DNA of 64,000 nucleotides, taken from assembly GCF_000238335.3 (NCBI RefSeq), contig NZ_AHCB03000005.1, positions 1,867,317-1,931,316 on the forward strand, written 5' to 3'. Shown here piece after piece: positions 26,327-36,106 of this stretch. Under the pieces are notes generated by a model. That model saw nothing but the letters and a program-made list of their open reading frames with translations, ran no database searches and was not told where the DNA came from. Origin of the DNA: Pseudoalteromonas marina (GTDB taxonomy: Bacteria; Pseudomonadota; Gammaproteobacteria; Enterobacterales; Alteromonadaceae). A program made the position numbers and the translations under genes. The first letter of the stretch is position 1. The number at the start of each line of letters is the position of its first letter.

Positions 26327-27334
26327 TTAGTCTTTATTAGGTAACAAGCCAAAATGATGGTACGCATTGTCAGACACAATACGTCCGCGCGGTGTGCGCT
26401 GAATAAACCCTTGTTGAATTAAAAACGGTTCAATAACATCTTCTATTGTTTCACGCTCTTCACCAATGGCAGCGGCTAAATTATCGAGCCCTACGGGACC
26501 ACCCATAAATTTTTCAATGATGGCTAGTAAGTATTTACGATCCATATAATCAAAACCGCTTTTATCTACATCAATCATGTCGAGTGCTTGCTGGGCAACG
26601 TCTGCATTTACAGTTCCGTCAGATTTAACCTGAGTATAATCTCGCACACGGCGCAATAAACGGTTAGCAATACGCGGCGTACCCCGTGACCGTTTAGCTA
26701 TTTCACTAGCGCCATCGTCGCACATTTCTAGCTCCAGATAATGAGCTGACCGGCCCACTATATGCGATAAATCCTCTACTGAATAAAACTCCAAACGCTG
26801 CACTATGCCAAAACGGTCACGTAGTGGCGATGTGAGTGAGCCTGCACGCGTTGTAGCGCCTATTAACGTAAATGGCGGCAAATCCAGTTTGATAGAACGT
26901 GCAGCAGGGCCTTCACCTATCATTATGTCAAGCTGATAGTCTTCCATTGCAGGGTAAAGTATTTCTTCAACCTGTGGGCTTAACCTGTGGATCTCGTCAA
27001 TAAACAGTACATCACCTTCTTCAAGATTTGTAAGAAGTGCCGCTAAATCGCCTGCTTTTTCAAGTACAGGTCCTGAGGTGGTTTTAATATTTACGTTTAA
27101 TTCGTTTGCTACAATATTCGCCAATGTGGTTTTTCCTAAACCTGGCGGACCAAATATTAATAAATGATCAAGCGCTTCATCGCGGCTGCGTGCAGCTTCT
27201 ATAAATATTTCCATTTGCTGCTTAACATGCGGTTGACCTCGGTAATCAGCCAACAGTTTTGGCCTAATTGCTCGGTCAATCGAGTCTTCATTTGTTTTTT
27301 CAGTCGCGTCAATTAAGCGATCCGCTTCAATCAT
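26327..27334 (-). CDS. ruvB: Holliday junction branch-migration ATPase RuvB
   Basis: AAA+ motor that drives branch migration with RuvA. Walker [10 protein letters not shown] (about residues 64-72), Walker [11 protein letters not shown], the sensor 1 region GATTRAG and the arginine-finger area SPLRDRFG are present, followed by a winged-helix C-terminus ([10 protein letters not shown]). At 335 residues the length is normal. It is the last gene of ruvC-ruvA-ruvB, 7 bases after ruvA. Confidence 0.97.
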   Translation of the reverse strand: MIEADRLIDATEKTNEDSIDRAIRPKLLADYRGQPHVKQQMEIFIEAARSRDEALDHLLIFGPPGLGKTTLANIVANELNVNIKTTSGPVLEKAGDLAALLTNLEEGDVLFIDEIHRLSPQVEEILYPAMEDYQLDIMIGEGPAARSIKLDLPPFTLIGATTRAGSLTSPLRDRFGIVQRLEFYSVEDLSHIVGRSAHYLELEMCDDGASEIAKRSRGTPRIANRLLRRVRDYTQVKSDGTVNADVAQQALDMIDVDKSGFDYMDRKYLLAIIEKFMGGPVGLDNLAAAIGEERETIEDVIEPFLIQQGFIQRTPRGRIVSDNAYHHFGLLPNKD

Positions 27335-27341
27335 GGGTTAC

Positions 27342-27959
27342 TCACAACATCGATTTTAAAGATTCTTTTATAAGAACCTCAGTAGACATATCCGGTTTAC
27401 TCACCGATTTTACTGCTTTTTGTGCCTGTGGCAATTTATACCCTAATGCAACAAGTGCAGAAACGGCATCATCCGCTGCATTATTAGCCACTAATGCATC
27501 GCTGTGAGGCTCTATCACTGCGCTATCGCTAAATGGTGTAAATAAATCATTACCCCAATCTTTTAGACGGTCTTTCATCTCAAGCACTAAACGTTCAGCT
27601 GTTTTTTTACCCACACCCGGTAATTTAACCAGCGATGTAGCATCTTCATTATTTACACAGCTAACAAACTGTTGCGCCGACATTCCCGATAAAATAGCGA
27701 GCCCGAGTTTTGGCCCTACCCCATTAGCTTTTAAAAGCTCTCTAAATAATGCGCGCTCTGTTTTATTATTAAAACCAAACAGTAACTGCGCATCTTCACG
27801 CACTACAAAATGAGTATAAACAATCGTGTTTTCACCCACTTTTGGTAAGTCGTAAAAACAGGTCATTGGCATCTGTACTTCATAACCCACGCCGCTTACT
27901 TCAAGTAAAATTTCGGGGGGTTGTTTTTCAACTAAAATACCATTTAAGCGGCCTATCAT
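27342..27959 (-). CDS. ruvA: Holliday junction DNA-binding protein RuvA
   Basis: Tetrameric junction-binding protein. It has an OB-fold N-terminus ([20 protein letters not shown]), two helix-hairpin-helix motifs ([13 protein letters not shown] and [13 protein letters not shown]) and a C-terminal three-helix domain that contacts RuvB ([19 protein letters not shown]). 205 residues. It starts 2 bases after ruvC, so the three genes are tightly coupled. Confidence 0.97.
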   Translation of the reverse strand: MIGRLNGILVEKQPPEILLEVSGVGYEVQMPMTCFYDLPKVGENTIVYTHFVVREDAQLLFGFNNKTERALFRELLKANGVGPKLGLAILSGMSAQQFVSCVNNEDATSLVKLPGVGKKTAERLVLEMKDRLKDWGNDLFTPFSDSAVIEPHSDALVANNAADDAVSALVALGYKLPQAQKAVKSVSKPDMSTEVLIKESLKSML

Positions 27960-27961
27960 TG

Positions 27962-28486
27962 TTATTTCCTTAAGCGTCCTCTAACGGTTTTGCTTGCGCT
28001 GCCCGCTAGTTTAATTAAATTTTGTTCTGAATGAGCATGGCAAATTGCTATTGCTAATGCATCTGCTGCATCGGCTTGAGGCGTACCTGGTAATTTTAGA
28101 ATATTTTTTACCATATGCTGGACTTGGCTTTTGTCTGCACCACCGTTGCCTACTACAGCTTGTTTAATTTGCCTTGCCGAATACTCAAACACTGGCAAAT
28201 CAGCCATTGCAGCACCCACAATGGCAGCACCACGCGCTTGGCCAAGTTTTAATGCAGAATCGGGATTATGAGCCATAAATACTTTTTCTATAGCAAACGT
28301 TTCAGGCGAAAACTGCTCAACAAGTTGAGTGATGCCCTGATAAATCATTTTAAGGCGTACCGGAAAAGGATGATCGGCTAATTTTATACAACCACTGCCT
28401 AAATAAGTAAATTTAGCACCTTGGTGAGCAACTACACCGTAACCAGTCAAACGCGATCCTGGGTCGATCCCTAAAATAATGGCCAA
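27962..28486 (-). CDS. ruvC: crossover junction endodeoxyribonuclease RuvC
   Basis: Resolvase that cuts Holliday junctions. The acidic catalytic residues are in [14 protein letters not shown] (Asp near residue 7), FAIEKVF (Glu near 66) and DAADALAIA (two Asp near 138-141). At 174 residues the length is standard. First gene of the ruvCAB operon. Confidence 0.97.
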   Translation of the reverse strand: MAIILGIDPGSRLTGYGVVAHQGAKFTYLGSGCIKLADHPFPVRLKMIYQGITQLVEQFSPETFAIEKVFMAHNPDSALKLGQARGAAIVGAAMADLPVFEYSARQIKQAVVGNGGADKSQVQHMVKNILKLPGTPQADAADALAIAICHAHSEQNLIKLAGSASKTVRGRLRK

Positions 28487-28561
28487 ATCACATTCTCGTT
28501 GTTTTTATTGTAAATTAGGCTAATAATGCCAGAGCACTGTATAAAATACCAGTACCAAGCA

Positions 28562-28598
28562 AAAACAAAAATGCTCGCATAAGTAGCGAGCATTTTAA
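28562..28598 (-). terminator. intrinsic terminator of ybbA-ybbP
   Basis: ATGCTCGC (28571-28578) pairs with GCGAGCAT (28586-28593), with a T-rich run on the minus strand. It lies about 20 bases past the permease stop. Confidence 0.75.
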
Positions 28599-28615
28599 AC
28601 GCAATAATAGTTAGT

Positions 28616-31117
28616 TTACCCTAAAGCGCGAACTAACCCTTGGGTGTTTTGTTTAAGGGTACGGGCAATCATTAAATAACCCAACCCGGCTACAAATAAA
28701 CCACCAGCAAGCGGGCCTATAATCCATATATGTGGATGAAGCTTGCCCGTAAGTTCAAACATTTGTTGCTGCACAATCAAAAGCGCTAAGTCGCTAAAAA
28801 ATGCAGCAACTAAACCGGCTAACCCACCCAATAATAAAAATTCGTACAAGGTCGCATTTTTAATTAAACGGCTTTTAGCACCTAATGTTCTAAGAATTAC
28901 AATTTCTTGCATGCGTTCACCTAAGCTCGCTTGCACTTGCGAAATGAGTACTAATGCACCGCACAAAACAACAATGGCAAGTACAAAACCAATGGCGAGT
29001 GAGACTTGCGATATTGTGGTTTGTATTTGCTTTACAAAGTTGTCTACATCGATTGCAGTAATGGTTGGATAGGTGCGCAACAGTTGGCTAAAGTCGCGCT
29101 TTTGCTCAGGTTCTATCCTAACAGACGAAATATAAGTCGCCGGAAAGTCTTTAAGTACATCAGGGCTGAGTATAATAAAGAAGTTGGGTTTAAGCGTTGC
29201 CCAGTTAACTGTACGAACGCTGGTAATTTTAGCATCGAACGACTGCGCGCCAATTAAAAAGGTAAGTGTATCGCCAATTTCAACGTCAAGGCGCTCTAAC
29301 ATCGACTCTTCAACTGATGCCTCGGCCACTGCGTTTTCACCAAACCACTCGCCTTGAATTATCTCGTTTTGAGCCGGTACATCTTTAAGCCACGTTAAGT
29401 TTAGCTCACGGCCAATACCCGAACGCGCTTCTTCGTCTTTTTTCTCATTGTCTTGGAGAGATACTTCCCGTGCAACCAACTCACCGTTTACCGCGTTAAC
29501 GCGCCCTCGAATCGTTGGGTAGAAGTCAGACACTAAAATATCTTTCTCAGCAAGGTAGTTATTGATTGGTTCAAGGTCGTTTTGAGTAATATTAACTAAA
29601 AATGCATTGGGCGCATCGCTTGGTAATTGCGACTGCCAATCAGCTATCATGTCATTTTTAAGCACAACTAAAAACAAAAGCAGCTTAATGGCGAGCGAAA
29701 AACTAATAAGTTGAACTGCATTTACATTGGCACGCTTTTGAATCGACGCAATAGCCAATGACCAACTATTACCTGGTTTTAAACCCAGTTTTCGGCCACC
29801 ACCAAATATAAGTTTAGATATTAAAAACAACACTCCAATTAAAGTTAGTGTGGTTATAAATAATATTAGCGTTATTTTTATATTGTTACTAAATAACCAC
29901 ATTAACAAAAACACGGTCAATGCACTCATACCCAAGTGCACGCGGCTCACCGCTAGTTTGTCACCTAAATTACGACGCAGTACCCTAAGCGGCGGAATAT
30001 CGAACAAATCAAATAACGGTTTAATAGAAAACATAACGGCGCAAATTACACCCGTACTAATTGCTACAAGCCAAGGCTTAAATCCACCCATGGGCAATTC
30101 GCTTCCCATACTTTTTGAAAGGTATCCGGTGGCTATTTCTTGCAAGCCGTAACCAATCAATAAACCTATACTCACAGCCATTGCACATACAAGCAATAAG
30201 TGAAGCATGTAAATTTTACGGATCATTGAGCGACTGCCGCCCAATGTTTTCATCATCGCAACAGGGTCATATTGGCGCTCGCAGTATCGTTTGGCTGATA
30301 CAGCAATCGCTACTGCAGCCAAAATAATACCTAGTAAACCCGCTAACAATAAAAAACTCTCTGCTCGATTTAAACTGTTTGAAATTGGTGATTGACGATC
30401 TTTAACACCGTACCATTGTTGGTTTTCTTTCATTTGTGGTTTTAGCCAGTCATAAAAGCTGTTTATGTCGTCTTCACTACCTGCATAGAGCTGACGGTAA
30501 AAAACACGGCTCCCAGGCTGAACAACCTCTGTTTTTGGTACATCTGCAATATTTATTAATACACGACGGCTACTTGAAAATACATTGAATGGCGCATCAG
30601 GCTCCTCAACGATCACTTTTTCAACATTAAATAACGCAGCACCTAGCTCAACTTGCGAGCCAATATCAATGTTTAGCGAGTAAAAAACAGACTCACTGAG
30701 CCATACATTACCTGGGTTTGGGCCGCCGTTTGCAATAACCGTTTCACCCATTAATGTGTTTTTTACTTTTAGCTGCCCTTTTAACGGGTATGCGTCTGAT
30801 GCTGCTTTCACCGAGCTAAATTGCATTTCGTCATTAGCAAATAACATGGTGTCGAAGTACACCATTTGCGCGGTTTGTAAGTTTTGACTTTTAGCTCGCT
30901 CAATAAAAGCGGTGTCAATGGCATGGCTGCTTGCCAATACTCGGTCAGCAGCAATAAACGCACTGCTTTTTTGTGCAATGCTTTGTGCTATTCGATCTGT
31001 CACCATAGACAAGGTAAGTACAGTTAATACCGCTAAAGCAATAGCTGCACTAATTACCGTTAGCTCACCTCTGCGAAATTCTCGCGCAAATAATTTAAGC
31101 GCTAATTTAGCCCACAT
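28616..31117 (-). CDS. ybbP: ABC transporter permease, YbbP family (FtsX-like)
   Basis: Large permease of the MacB/LolCE-like architecture: an N-terminal membrane helix (TVISAAIALAVLTVLTLSM), a periplasmic domain, then FtsX core helices around residues 255-380 and 400-440, a second periplasmic domain and a C-terminal set of helices (SLAIGFVLAIVVLCGALVLI, and further helices to the end). Start ATG 31117 has AGAGGA eight bases upstream and overlaps the ybbA stop by 11 bases. A GTG 21 bases upstream is less likely. It pairs with YbbA; the substrate is unknown, and links to lipid or esterase function are suggested only by conserved adjacency to tesA. Confidence 0.88.
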   Translation of the reverse strand: MWAKLALKLFAREFRRGELTVISAAIALAVLTVLTLSMVTDRIAQSIAQKSSAFIAADRVLASSHAIDTAFIERAKSQNLQTAQMVYFDTMLFANDEMQFSSVKAASDAYPLKGQLKVKNTLMGETVIANGGPNPGNVWLSESVFYSLNIDIGSQVELGAALFNVEKVIVEEPDAPFNVFSSSRRVLINIADVPKTEVVQPGSRVFYRQLYAGSEDDINSFYDWLKPQMKENQQWYGVKDRQSPISNSLNRAESFLLLAGLLGIILAAVAIAVSAKRYCERQYDPVAMMKTLGGSRSMIRKIYMLHLLLVCAMAVSIGLLIGYGLQEIATGYLSKSMGSELPMGGFKPWLVAISTGVICAVMFSIKPLFDLFDIPPLRVLRRNLGDKLAVSRVHLGMSALTVFLLMWLFSNNIKITLILFITTLTLIGVLFLISKLIFGGGRKLGLKPGNSWSLAIASIQKRANVNAVQLISFSLAIKLLLFLVVLKNDMIADWQSQLPSDAPNAFLVNITQNDLEPINNYLAEKDILVSDFYPTIRGRVNAVNGELVAREVSLQDNEKKDEEARSGIGRELNLTWLKDVPAQNEIIQGEWFGENAVAEASVEESMLERLDVEIGDTLTFLIGAQSFDAKITSVRTVNWATLKPNFFIILSPDVLKDFPATYISSVRIEPEQKRDFSQLLRTYPTITAIDVDNFVKQIQTTISQVSLAIGFVLAIVVLCGALVLISQVQASLGERMQEIVILRTLGAKSRLIKNATLYEFLLLGGLAGLVAAFFSDLALLIVQQQMFELTGKLHPHIWIIGPLAGGLFVAGLGYLMIARTLKQNTQGLVRALG

Positions 31118-31829
31118 TTGCAACGTCCTCTGCTTCACTTTTTACAAGTAAGCCCGCTTCTATCTGAATAATATGCTCACATTTTTGAGCGAGTCCTTCA
31201 TCGTGCGTCACTAAAATAAGCGTTGTACCATGTTGAGAATTTAAGTCGAACAGCAGCGACTCAATCATTTTGCCGTTCTTACTATCTAAGTTAGCTGAAG
31301 GCTCATCGGCAAATAAAATTTTGGGTGTACCAATAAAAGCACGGGCAATAGCAACACGCTGTTGCTCACCACCCGAAAGCTGAGATGGGTAATGATCTGT
31401 TCGGTGGCTTAGGCCTACTTTTTCAAGCAAAGCAAGTGCCTGCTCCTTAGCATCACTTTTTCCCGCTAGTTCTGCAGGCAACATTACATTTTCGAGAGCG
31501 GTTAAGCTTTGCACCAACATGAAAGACTGAAAAACAAAACCAATTTTAGCGGCACGAAGTGCTGCACGCGCTTCTTCGTCTAAATCATGAAGCGGCTCAC
31601 CGTCTAAAAATATTTCGCCATTAGTCGCTGTATCCAAGCCTGCTAATAAACTCAACAAAGTAGACTTACCTGATCCCGACGTGCCAACAATAGCAACAGA
31701 CTCACCGTGCTTGACATTAAAGCTGATGTCGCTGAGGATGGGCAACTCACCTTCAAAGGTAGTTACTATTTTAGACAAACCATTAACTTGAATTATATTT
31801 AATTGAGAAAGCGCTGACATATGACTCAT
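31107..31829 (-). CDS. ybbA: ABC transporter ATP-binding protein YbbA
   Basis: Nucleotide-binding subunit for YbbP. Walker A GTSGSGKST (about residues 49-57), Q-loop FVFQSFML, signature LSGGEQQRVAIARA and Walker B ILFADEPSANLD are intact. It belongs to the LolD/MacB-type ATPases. Start ATG 31829 has GAAGGA four bases upstream; a second ATG at 31820 lacks a well-spaced site. Its first nine bases overlap the start of tesA on the opposite strand, so the two promoters must lie inside each other's coding regions, which is unusual but conserved in this gene pair. Confidence 0.92.
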   Translation of the reverse strand: MSHMSALSQLNIIQVNGLSKIVTTFEGELPILSDISFNVKHGESVAIVGTSGSGKSTLLSLLAGLDTATNGEIFLDGEPLHDLDEEARAALRAAKIGFVFQSFMLVQSLTALENVMLPAELAGKSDAKEQALALLEKVGLSHRTDHYPSQLSGGEQQRVAIARAFIGTPKILFADEPSANLDSKNGKMIESLLFDLNSQHGTTLILVTHDEGLAQKCEHIIQIEAGLLVKSEAEDVANVG

Positions 31830-32444
31830 TCAATCCTTCGTTTAGTATTCATTTTATTTTTAGTTATCAAACCGCTGAGTGCAGCAGCCGACAACACGAT
31901 TTTAATACTTGGTGACAGTTTAAGCGCAGCCTATGGCCTACAACAAGAGCAAGGCTGGGTAAAATTGTTACAAGATAAGTACAATGACGAGCAAGCCGAC
32001 ATTGCACTTGTAAACGCCAGCATTAGTGGCGAAACGTCTGGCGGCGCACTACGCCGTCTTGATGCATTACTTACCCAATACCAACCAACACACGTGCTTA
32101 TAGAGCTTGGTGCAAATGACGGTCTTCGCGGATTTCCGGTAAAAAAAATGCAAGCTAATTTGACCTCGCTGATACAAAAAAGCCAAGCAGCTAATGCTAT
32201 GACCGCGCTGATGGAAATTTACATTCCACCTAACTACGGCCCTCGCTACAGCAAAATGTTTACTGATAGCTTTAGCCAAATTAGCGAAGAAACTAATACG
32301 CACTTATTAAACTTTTTTATGCTCAATATCGCTGATAAACCAGAGCTAATGCAAAACGATGGGTTACACCCTAACAAAAAAGCACAGCCGTTGATACGTG
32401 ATGAGATGTACGACTCGATCAAAACTTGGTTGAATAAAGACTAA
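31821..32444 (+). CDS. tesA: arylesterase / thioesterase I / lysophospholipase L1
   Basis: Periplasmic SGNH-family hydrolase acting on thioesters and lysophospholipids. It has a signal peptide (SILRLVFILFLVIKPLSAAA), block I GDSLSAAYGL with the nucleophile serine (about residue 33), block III GANDGLRG and block V DGLHPNKKAQ with the catalytic Asp and His. At 207 residues it matches TesA. It is divergent from ybbA with overlapping 5' ends, as in other gammaproteobacteria. Confidence 0.93.
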   Translation: MTHSILRLVFILFLVIKPLSAAADNTILILGDSLSAAYGLQQEQGWVKLLQDKYNDEQADIALVNASISGETSGGALRRLDALLTQYQPTHVLIELGANDGLRGFPVKKMQANLTSLIQKSQAANAMTALMEIYIPPNYGPRYSKMFTDSFSQISEETNTHLLNFFMLNIADKPELMQNDGLHPNKKAQPLIRDEMYDSIKTWLNKD

Positions 32445-32514
32445 AAAAATAACCTAACTTAAGTGGGCTTTTTAGCTCACTTGCCTAATAAACACCCAAA
32501 CAAACAATCGCTTA

Positions 32515-32542
32515 TTGATTTTTAAAAAAATACACGTACTAT
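32515..32542 (+). promoter_or_regulatory. promoter of tRNA-Pro
   Basis: TTGATT (32515-32520), a 16-base spacer and TACTAT (32537-32542) end 12 bases before the mature tRNA 5' end. Confidence 0.5.
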
Positions 32543-32554
32543 TGCACTCAACGT

Positions 32555-32631
32555 CGGTATGTAGCGCAGCCTGGTAGCGCACTGTCATGGGGTGGCAGGG
32601 GTCGAGAGTTCGAATCTCTCCATACCGACCA
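32555..32631 (+). tRNA. tRNA-Pro (anticodon GGG)
   Basis: 77-base tRNA with CGGTATG/CATACCG acceptor, anticodon stem CTGTC/GGCAG around loop ATGGGGT (anticodon GGG), T-loop GTTCGAATC and encoded CCA. It stands alone, downstream of tesA. Confidence 0.95.
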
Positions 32632-33098
32632 ATTAACTCCCTCCTGTTTCTATAATTAACCTTCAAAAAAGTATTAACCCGAAAAATAAATTTACTTAGA
32701 GATTACTTAAACCAGTAGTTCTATTGCTGTTCATTACGCCTAGAAAACAGTGTCTATCAATTGGTCCCTACTTAGTATGCAGCAATATCTTAAAATCATC
32801 CTTACGTGTCGACATTTCACCAGGTGCTAATTACTAACTTAATAAAATGACAAAGTAACAAAACCCTTTTTAGTTTTTAAAAGCACATGAAGGCGCTAAA
32901 TATACTTTAAGCATATTGTTATTTGCTTAAGCATAATCTGGATGAAATATAACAAGCGCGGCTAACGATACACGTTTAATTTACAGAAAATCCCAACAAA
33001 ACTTTTCATTATAGTAAAGAAAACAAATAAATCTGCACACTTATTGAGCATTTTATTTAATTAACATATGATAAGGTTTTATTTTTACGGTGTTGAAC
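32632..33098. other. intergenic region, no gene seen
   Basis: AT-rich spacer between tRNA-Pro and the next gene. I find no ORF with a ribosome site, no strong terminator and no repeat. Confidence 0.5.
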
Positions 33099-33683
33099 AT
33101 GGACTTTTCAGCTGAAGAATTAAACTTTATCTCTGACTTATTTAAGCCAGAAGATCAGGAAGTAAAACCAAATCACAAGCTTACTTTACAAAGTAGTGTA
33201 CCCGCAAGCATTGCGCACCTATTGAGCAACGCAAGCTTAACGCTATTAGCAAAAGTTGCGCACTATCAATTATGGTTTCCGCTTGATTTAAAAATAGATC
33301 CCTCTGGGGTTATTAACCCTGTATTAAGTGCGCCTGAAGTCATTGATACTAAAGGCACACAGCGTAGTTGGCGTTGGAGCCAACTCAATATAAAGAGCGA
33401 GGGTTTTTATATTGAGTCTATATCTAGCACTGGCATATTTTTAAAACCTCTGAAAGATAACAGTCGCTTAGGTAGTATGAAAAATGTGCAGTTTACACTA
33501 CCAAACGAAGAGTATATTTCAATTGATATAGAGCCCATTAGGCAAAATAAGTCAGGAATGGCTGCAAAAATTACGCGTATTAATAGCGGAAAAGAGCAGT
33601 TAAGAACCTATCTATTTGAAGAGCATAAACGCCAATACTCGGCACTTTATGAAAATGGTAAATTAGTTAACGAAATACGTTGA
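33099..33683 (+). CDS. hypothetical protein, possible PilZ-like fold
   Basis: The soluble protein has about 195 residues and I cannot name it securely. The N-terminus is acidic (MDFSAEELNFISDLF). The centre (WRWSQLNIKSEGFYIESISSTGIFLKPL) is beta-rich and resembles PilZ-like domains loosely, but the canonical RxxxR motif is not clear. No signal peptide or membrane helix. GTG (33090) and TTG (33093) precede the ATG at 33099 in frame; none has a strong ribosome site, so the start is uncertain by three codons. The gene is monocistronic by position. Confidence 0.55.
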   Translation: MDFSAEELNFISDLFKPEDQEVKPNHKLTLQSSVPASIAHLLSNASLTLLAKVAHYQLWFPLDLKIDPSGVINPVLSAPEVIDTKGTQRSWRWSQLNIKSEGFYIESISSTGIFLKPLKDNSRLGSMKNVQFTLPNEEYISIDIEPIRQNKSGMAAKITRINSGKEQLRTYLFEEHKRQYSALYENGKLVNEIR

Positions 33684-33789
33684 TATGTAAGTTATGCAGT
33701 AAATGTCTATATTTATTTCGTCTAAGTCGGTTTCTTAATTTTTATATTTTTTAGCCTTGCTTGATGTTTCAACTCATTTTAAATTTTGC

Positions 33790-33814
33790 AAAAAAAAGCG
33801 CTATACAGCGCTTA
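33790..33814 (-). terminator. intrinsic terminator
   Basis: AAGCGCT (33796-33802) and AGCGCTT (33807-33813) form a stem with an ATAC loop, and a T run follows on the minus strand. It serves the small gene that ends at 33830. Confidence 0.8.
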
Positions 33815-33829
33815 TTGATTTATATGTAA

Positions 33830-34078
33830 TTAGTGTTTGGGCTTTACACCGTTACGAACCATATCTTGCCCATTAGTAAATACATCTTCGGTGATACCGC
33901 GGGCCAATAGTAGTTGCTGTTTATCATCAAATACGGCAATAAAACGGGTACCATCTGAGTTTTTAGTCGCCATACCAACGCCAGATACCCCTTTTAATCC
34001 ATAGCCACCGCTTTCTATTTCGAGTAAAAAAGCTTCTAAGTCTGCTAAGTTGTCGATTACATCACTTTCGTTATTCAT
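33830..34078 (-). CDS. hypothetical protein, 82 residues
   Basis: A small acidic soluble protein: MNNESDVIDNLADLEAFL, then a glycine-rich segment (GGYGLKGVSGVG) and a beta-rich end. I do not recognise it. The ATG at 34078 is chosen because AAAGAG lies eight bases upstream; an in-frame start 12 codons earlier (34114) has no such site. It has its own terminator. Function unknown. Confidence 0.55.
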   Translation of the reverse strand: MNNESDVIDNLADLEAFLLEIESGGYGLKGVSGVGMATKNSDGTRFIAVFDDKQQLLLARGITEDVFTNGQDMVRNGVKPKH

Positions 34079-34183
34079 GTTAAAACTCTTTCTATCTCTC
34101 TTTGCTTTGAGCAAAGTGGTTATACGTTATAACGGTTATTTTATAGAGCTGGTACTTAAAATCCAAATATTTACGCCTTAAAC

Positions 34184-35890
34184 TTAAAACGATTCGACCA
34201 CCAGCGATAAATTACTCACAGCGCAGCCAAACTGTTTGGTGCTTATTCGGTTGTAGCGTGTATCAGCATTAGCATTCAAGCTAATTAAAAATTCATCTTG
34301 CTGAGCAACTGCGCTTTGCTCTTGGGCAAGGCACATGGCTTGGGTAAGAGACCGTAATTTTGCATCCGTTAATATGCTCCCAAAACGCTGAACCGGTAAA
34401 GGCGGTATTTTAATTGCTGGCAATGCTTGGCTAATACTGCGCTGACTTAAGGTAAAATCGTTATTTTTAATATCAATCACACTGCCCACAGGCCAGTAAG
34501 AGTAACTGTAGGTTTTAGTTTTAGTTTCAGCCTGAGCTTGCTCTGTTGATTTAACCATCACCACACCATTTTTACCAATTACGGTCATTAAATTGCCAGC
34601 TTCAGATTTAATCACCACTAAGGCTGTGGTTTCGTCTACACCAAAACCGAATGTCGGCTGATCTTGGTTTGCGCTTAAGTCGTCGAGCAAAGTGCCTAGT
34701 CTTAATGTACGGTTTCGCTCGCTAAAGTGTGTATCGAGTACACCGTAACTAAATGTGCCTAAACCCCCAAAGCGGTTGTAAGTTAAACTATCGCTGTTTG
34801 AGCGTTCACTTGGGGCATCAATGGCTTGTGCGCCTTCTTTCAATGCCGACAAGCTAGTGCCATTGGTGATCATCACCACATTCCCGGCGTGTGCTTGCCC
34901 ACCACTTTGCACCGCGGTACCTGCACTTGTTCCAACAATAACAGGGCGAGACTGTAATGCTTTTGTCCAAGGGTAAGGCTGGTTATTTTCATCAAATAAT
35001 ACTTTTCGAGTTAGGCTTTGATCGCCACCATTAAACATCACACCGGTACTGTTTTTTATTAGCTCTACTAAAGCGTCGGTGCCTTTTTTACACAATTGAT
35101 ATTCAGCTTGTGTGCGATCAGGGTAAATATGTTCGCGTTGATATAGCCCCATTTCGGAGTGCCTAAGCGTGGTTAAATCATCACACTTGTTGGTGGTTAT
35201 TGCTTTAGCAAGCGCAGGGGTTAATGCAAGCCATTGCGAATTTACATTAGGGAAGCTTAGTAATCCTTCATAAAAATCAGCAGATTCATAAGGGTCTCTG
35301 CTTGAGGCGGTAATGGCTAGCATACTCGGGTTAGTATCATTAACTTTTAAACTTCCCGATATAAACTGCAAAATCTCTGTCGCTGCCGATTCGCTATTAA
35401 GCGCAGTATTTACCTGCTCTTTTAGTCGCTTGTTGTCGCTTTTTATTTGAGCTACTTCAAGCATATCTATTACAAAATTGTATTCTTGATCCGATAAACT
35501 ATTGAGCTGTTTGCTATCAATATCGCGCCACAACCATAACAGCTCTTTTTTCGATAACGTGGGCGATGATTTAGCCTGCATTGTTGCTAAATTTTTAATA
35601 GTATTGTTTTTAGCTTGGCTATTTTCACTAGGCCACTGTTGCTTTATTTGGCTAATTTTAGTGTGAGAGAGCGTAAATACATTATGCGTTTTACCCGAGA
35701 TCTGAGTATTTTTTTCACAGTTTTTAGGGCTTAAACTGGCACATGTTGTGAGAGCTCCCCCCACTAAAACGAGAGTTTGACTAGACTCTTTTGCGCTTAC
35801 TTGCAGCGAAAAAGCGACAAGAACAGATAAAAAAGCGGTTATTATTCGCGAATTAGCTACTTTCTTGCTTGGTAAGTATATTTGTTCCAT
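34184..35890 (-). CDS. secreted cyanophycinase-like peptidase (family S51)
   Basis: Predicted extracytoplasmic serine hydrolase that cuts cyanophycin (multi-L-arginyl-poly-L-aspartate) into beta-Asp-Arg dipeptides. The S51 signatures are present: GGDQ at residues 288-291 (VMFNGGDQSLTRK) and the nucleophile elbow GTSAG with Ser322 (VIVGTSAGTAVQSG). A signal peptide follows the basic N-terminus (RIITAFLSVLVAFSLQVSA). The start at 35890 puts the signal peptide at the right distance; the frame stays open upstream to 35989 but would cross the divergent promoter. At 568 residues it is much longer than cytoplasmic CphB, with an extra ~250-residue region before the catalytic core. Neighbours (TonB receptor, carrier, isoaspartyl dipeptidase) support the substrate call. 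Confidence 0.8.
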   Translation of the reverse strand: MEQIYLPSKKVANSRIITAFLSVLVAFSLQVSAKESSQTLVLVGGALTTCASLSPKNCEKNTQISGKTHNVFTLSHTKISQIKQQWPSENSQAKNNTIKNLATMQAKSSPTLSKKELLWLWRDIDSKQLNSLSDQEYNFVIDMLEVAQIKSDNKRLKEQVNTALNSESAATEILQFISGSLKVNDTNPSMLAITASSRDPYESADFYEGLLSFPNVNSQWLALTPALAKAITTNKCDDLTTLRHSEMGLYQREHIYPDRTQAEYQLCKKGTDALVELIKNSTGVMFNGGDQSLTRKVLFDENNQPYPWTKALQSRPVIVGTSAGTAVQSGGQAHAGNVVMITNGTSLSALKEGAQAIDAPSERSNSDSLTYNRFGGLGTFSYGVLDTHFSERNRTLRLGTLLDDLSANQDQPTFGFGVDETTALVVIKSEAGNLMTVIGKNGVVMVKSTEQAQAETKTKTYSYSYWPVGSVIDIKNNDFTLSQRSISQALPAIKIPPLPVQRFGSILTDAKLRSLTQAMCLAQEQSAVAQQDEFLISLNANADTRYNRISTKQFGCAVSNLSLVVESF

Positions 35891-35926
35891 TATGTTACAC
35901 TCATGTAAAAATTTATAAAAAATGAC

Positions 35927-35955
35927 TTGCGAGAGAGCCTCTCGCTTGCTATAAA
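35927..35955 (+). promoter_or_regulatory. sigma70-like promoter with perfect palindromic operator
   Basis: TTGCGA (35927-35932), a 17-base spacer and TATAAA (35950-35955) face the TonB receptor. GCGAGAG and CTCTCGC at 35929-35945 form a perfect 7-3-7 palindrome overlapping the -35 box and most of the spacer. This is the classic position of a repressor operator. No regulator gene lies next to it. Confidence 0.6.
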
Positions 35956-36031
35956 AAAAAGGAACTTTAAAACGCGAGTAAGCTAGCACCCATTTGCTGG
36001 CTTTGTCAAAAACCTTTTTGGAACGAGAATT

Positions 36032-36106
36032 ATGTTTAAAAAAGCAACATTGCTTACAACATATTTCTACTCACCCCACTACCTTTCGGAGTGGTTTGAC
36101 GAGTAG
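36032..36106 (+). promoter_or_regulatory. leader ORF (24 codons) in the receptor 5' leader
   Basis: ATG 36032 to TAG 36104-36106 with GGAACGAGAA just upstream. The peptide begins MFKKATLLTTYFYSPHY and is rich in aromatic residues. A hairpin (36076-36094) overlaps its end. It may be a leader peptide coupling translation to expression of the receptor; alternatively it is chance. Confidence 0.35.
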
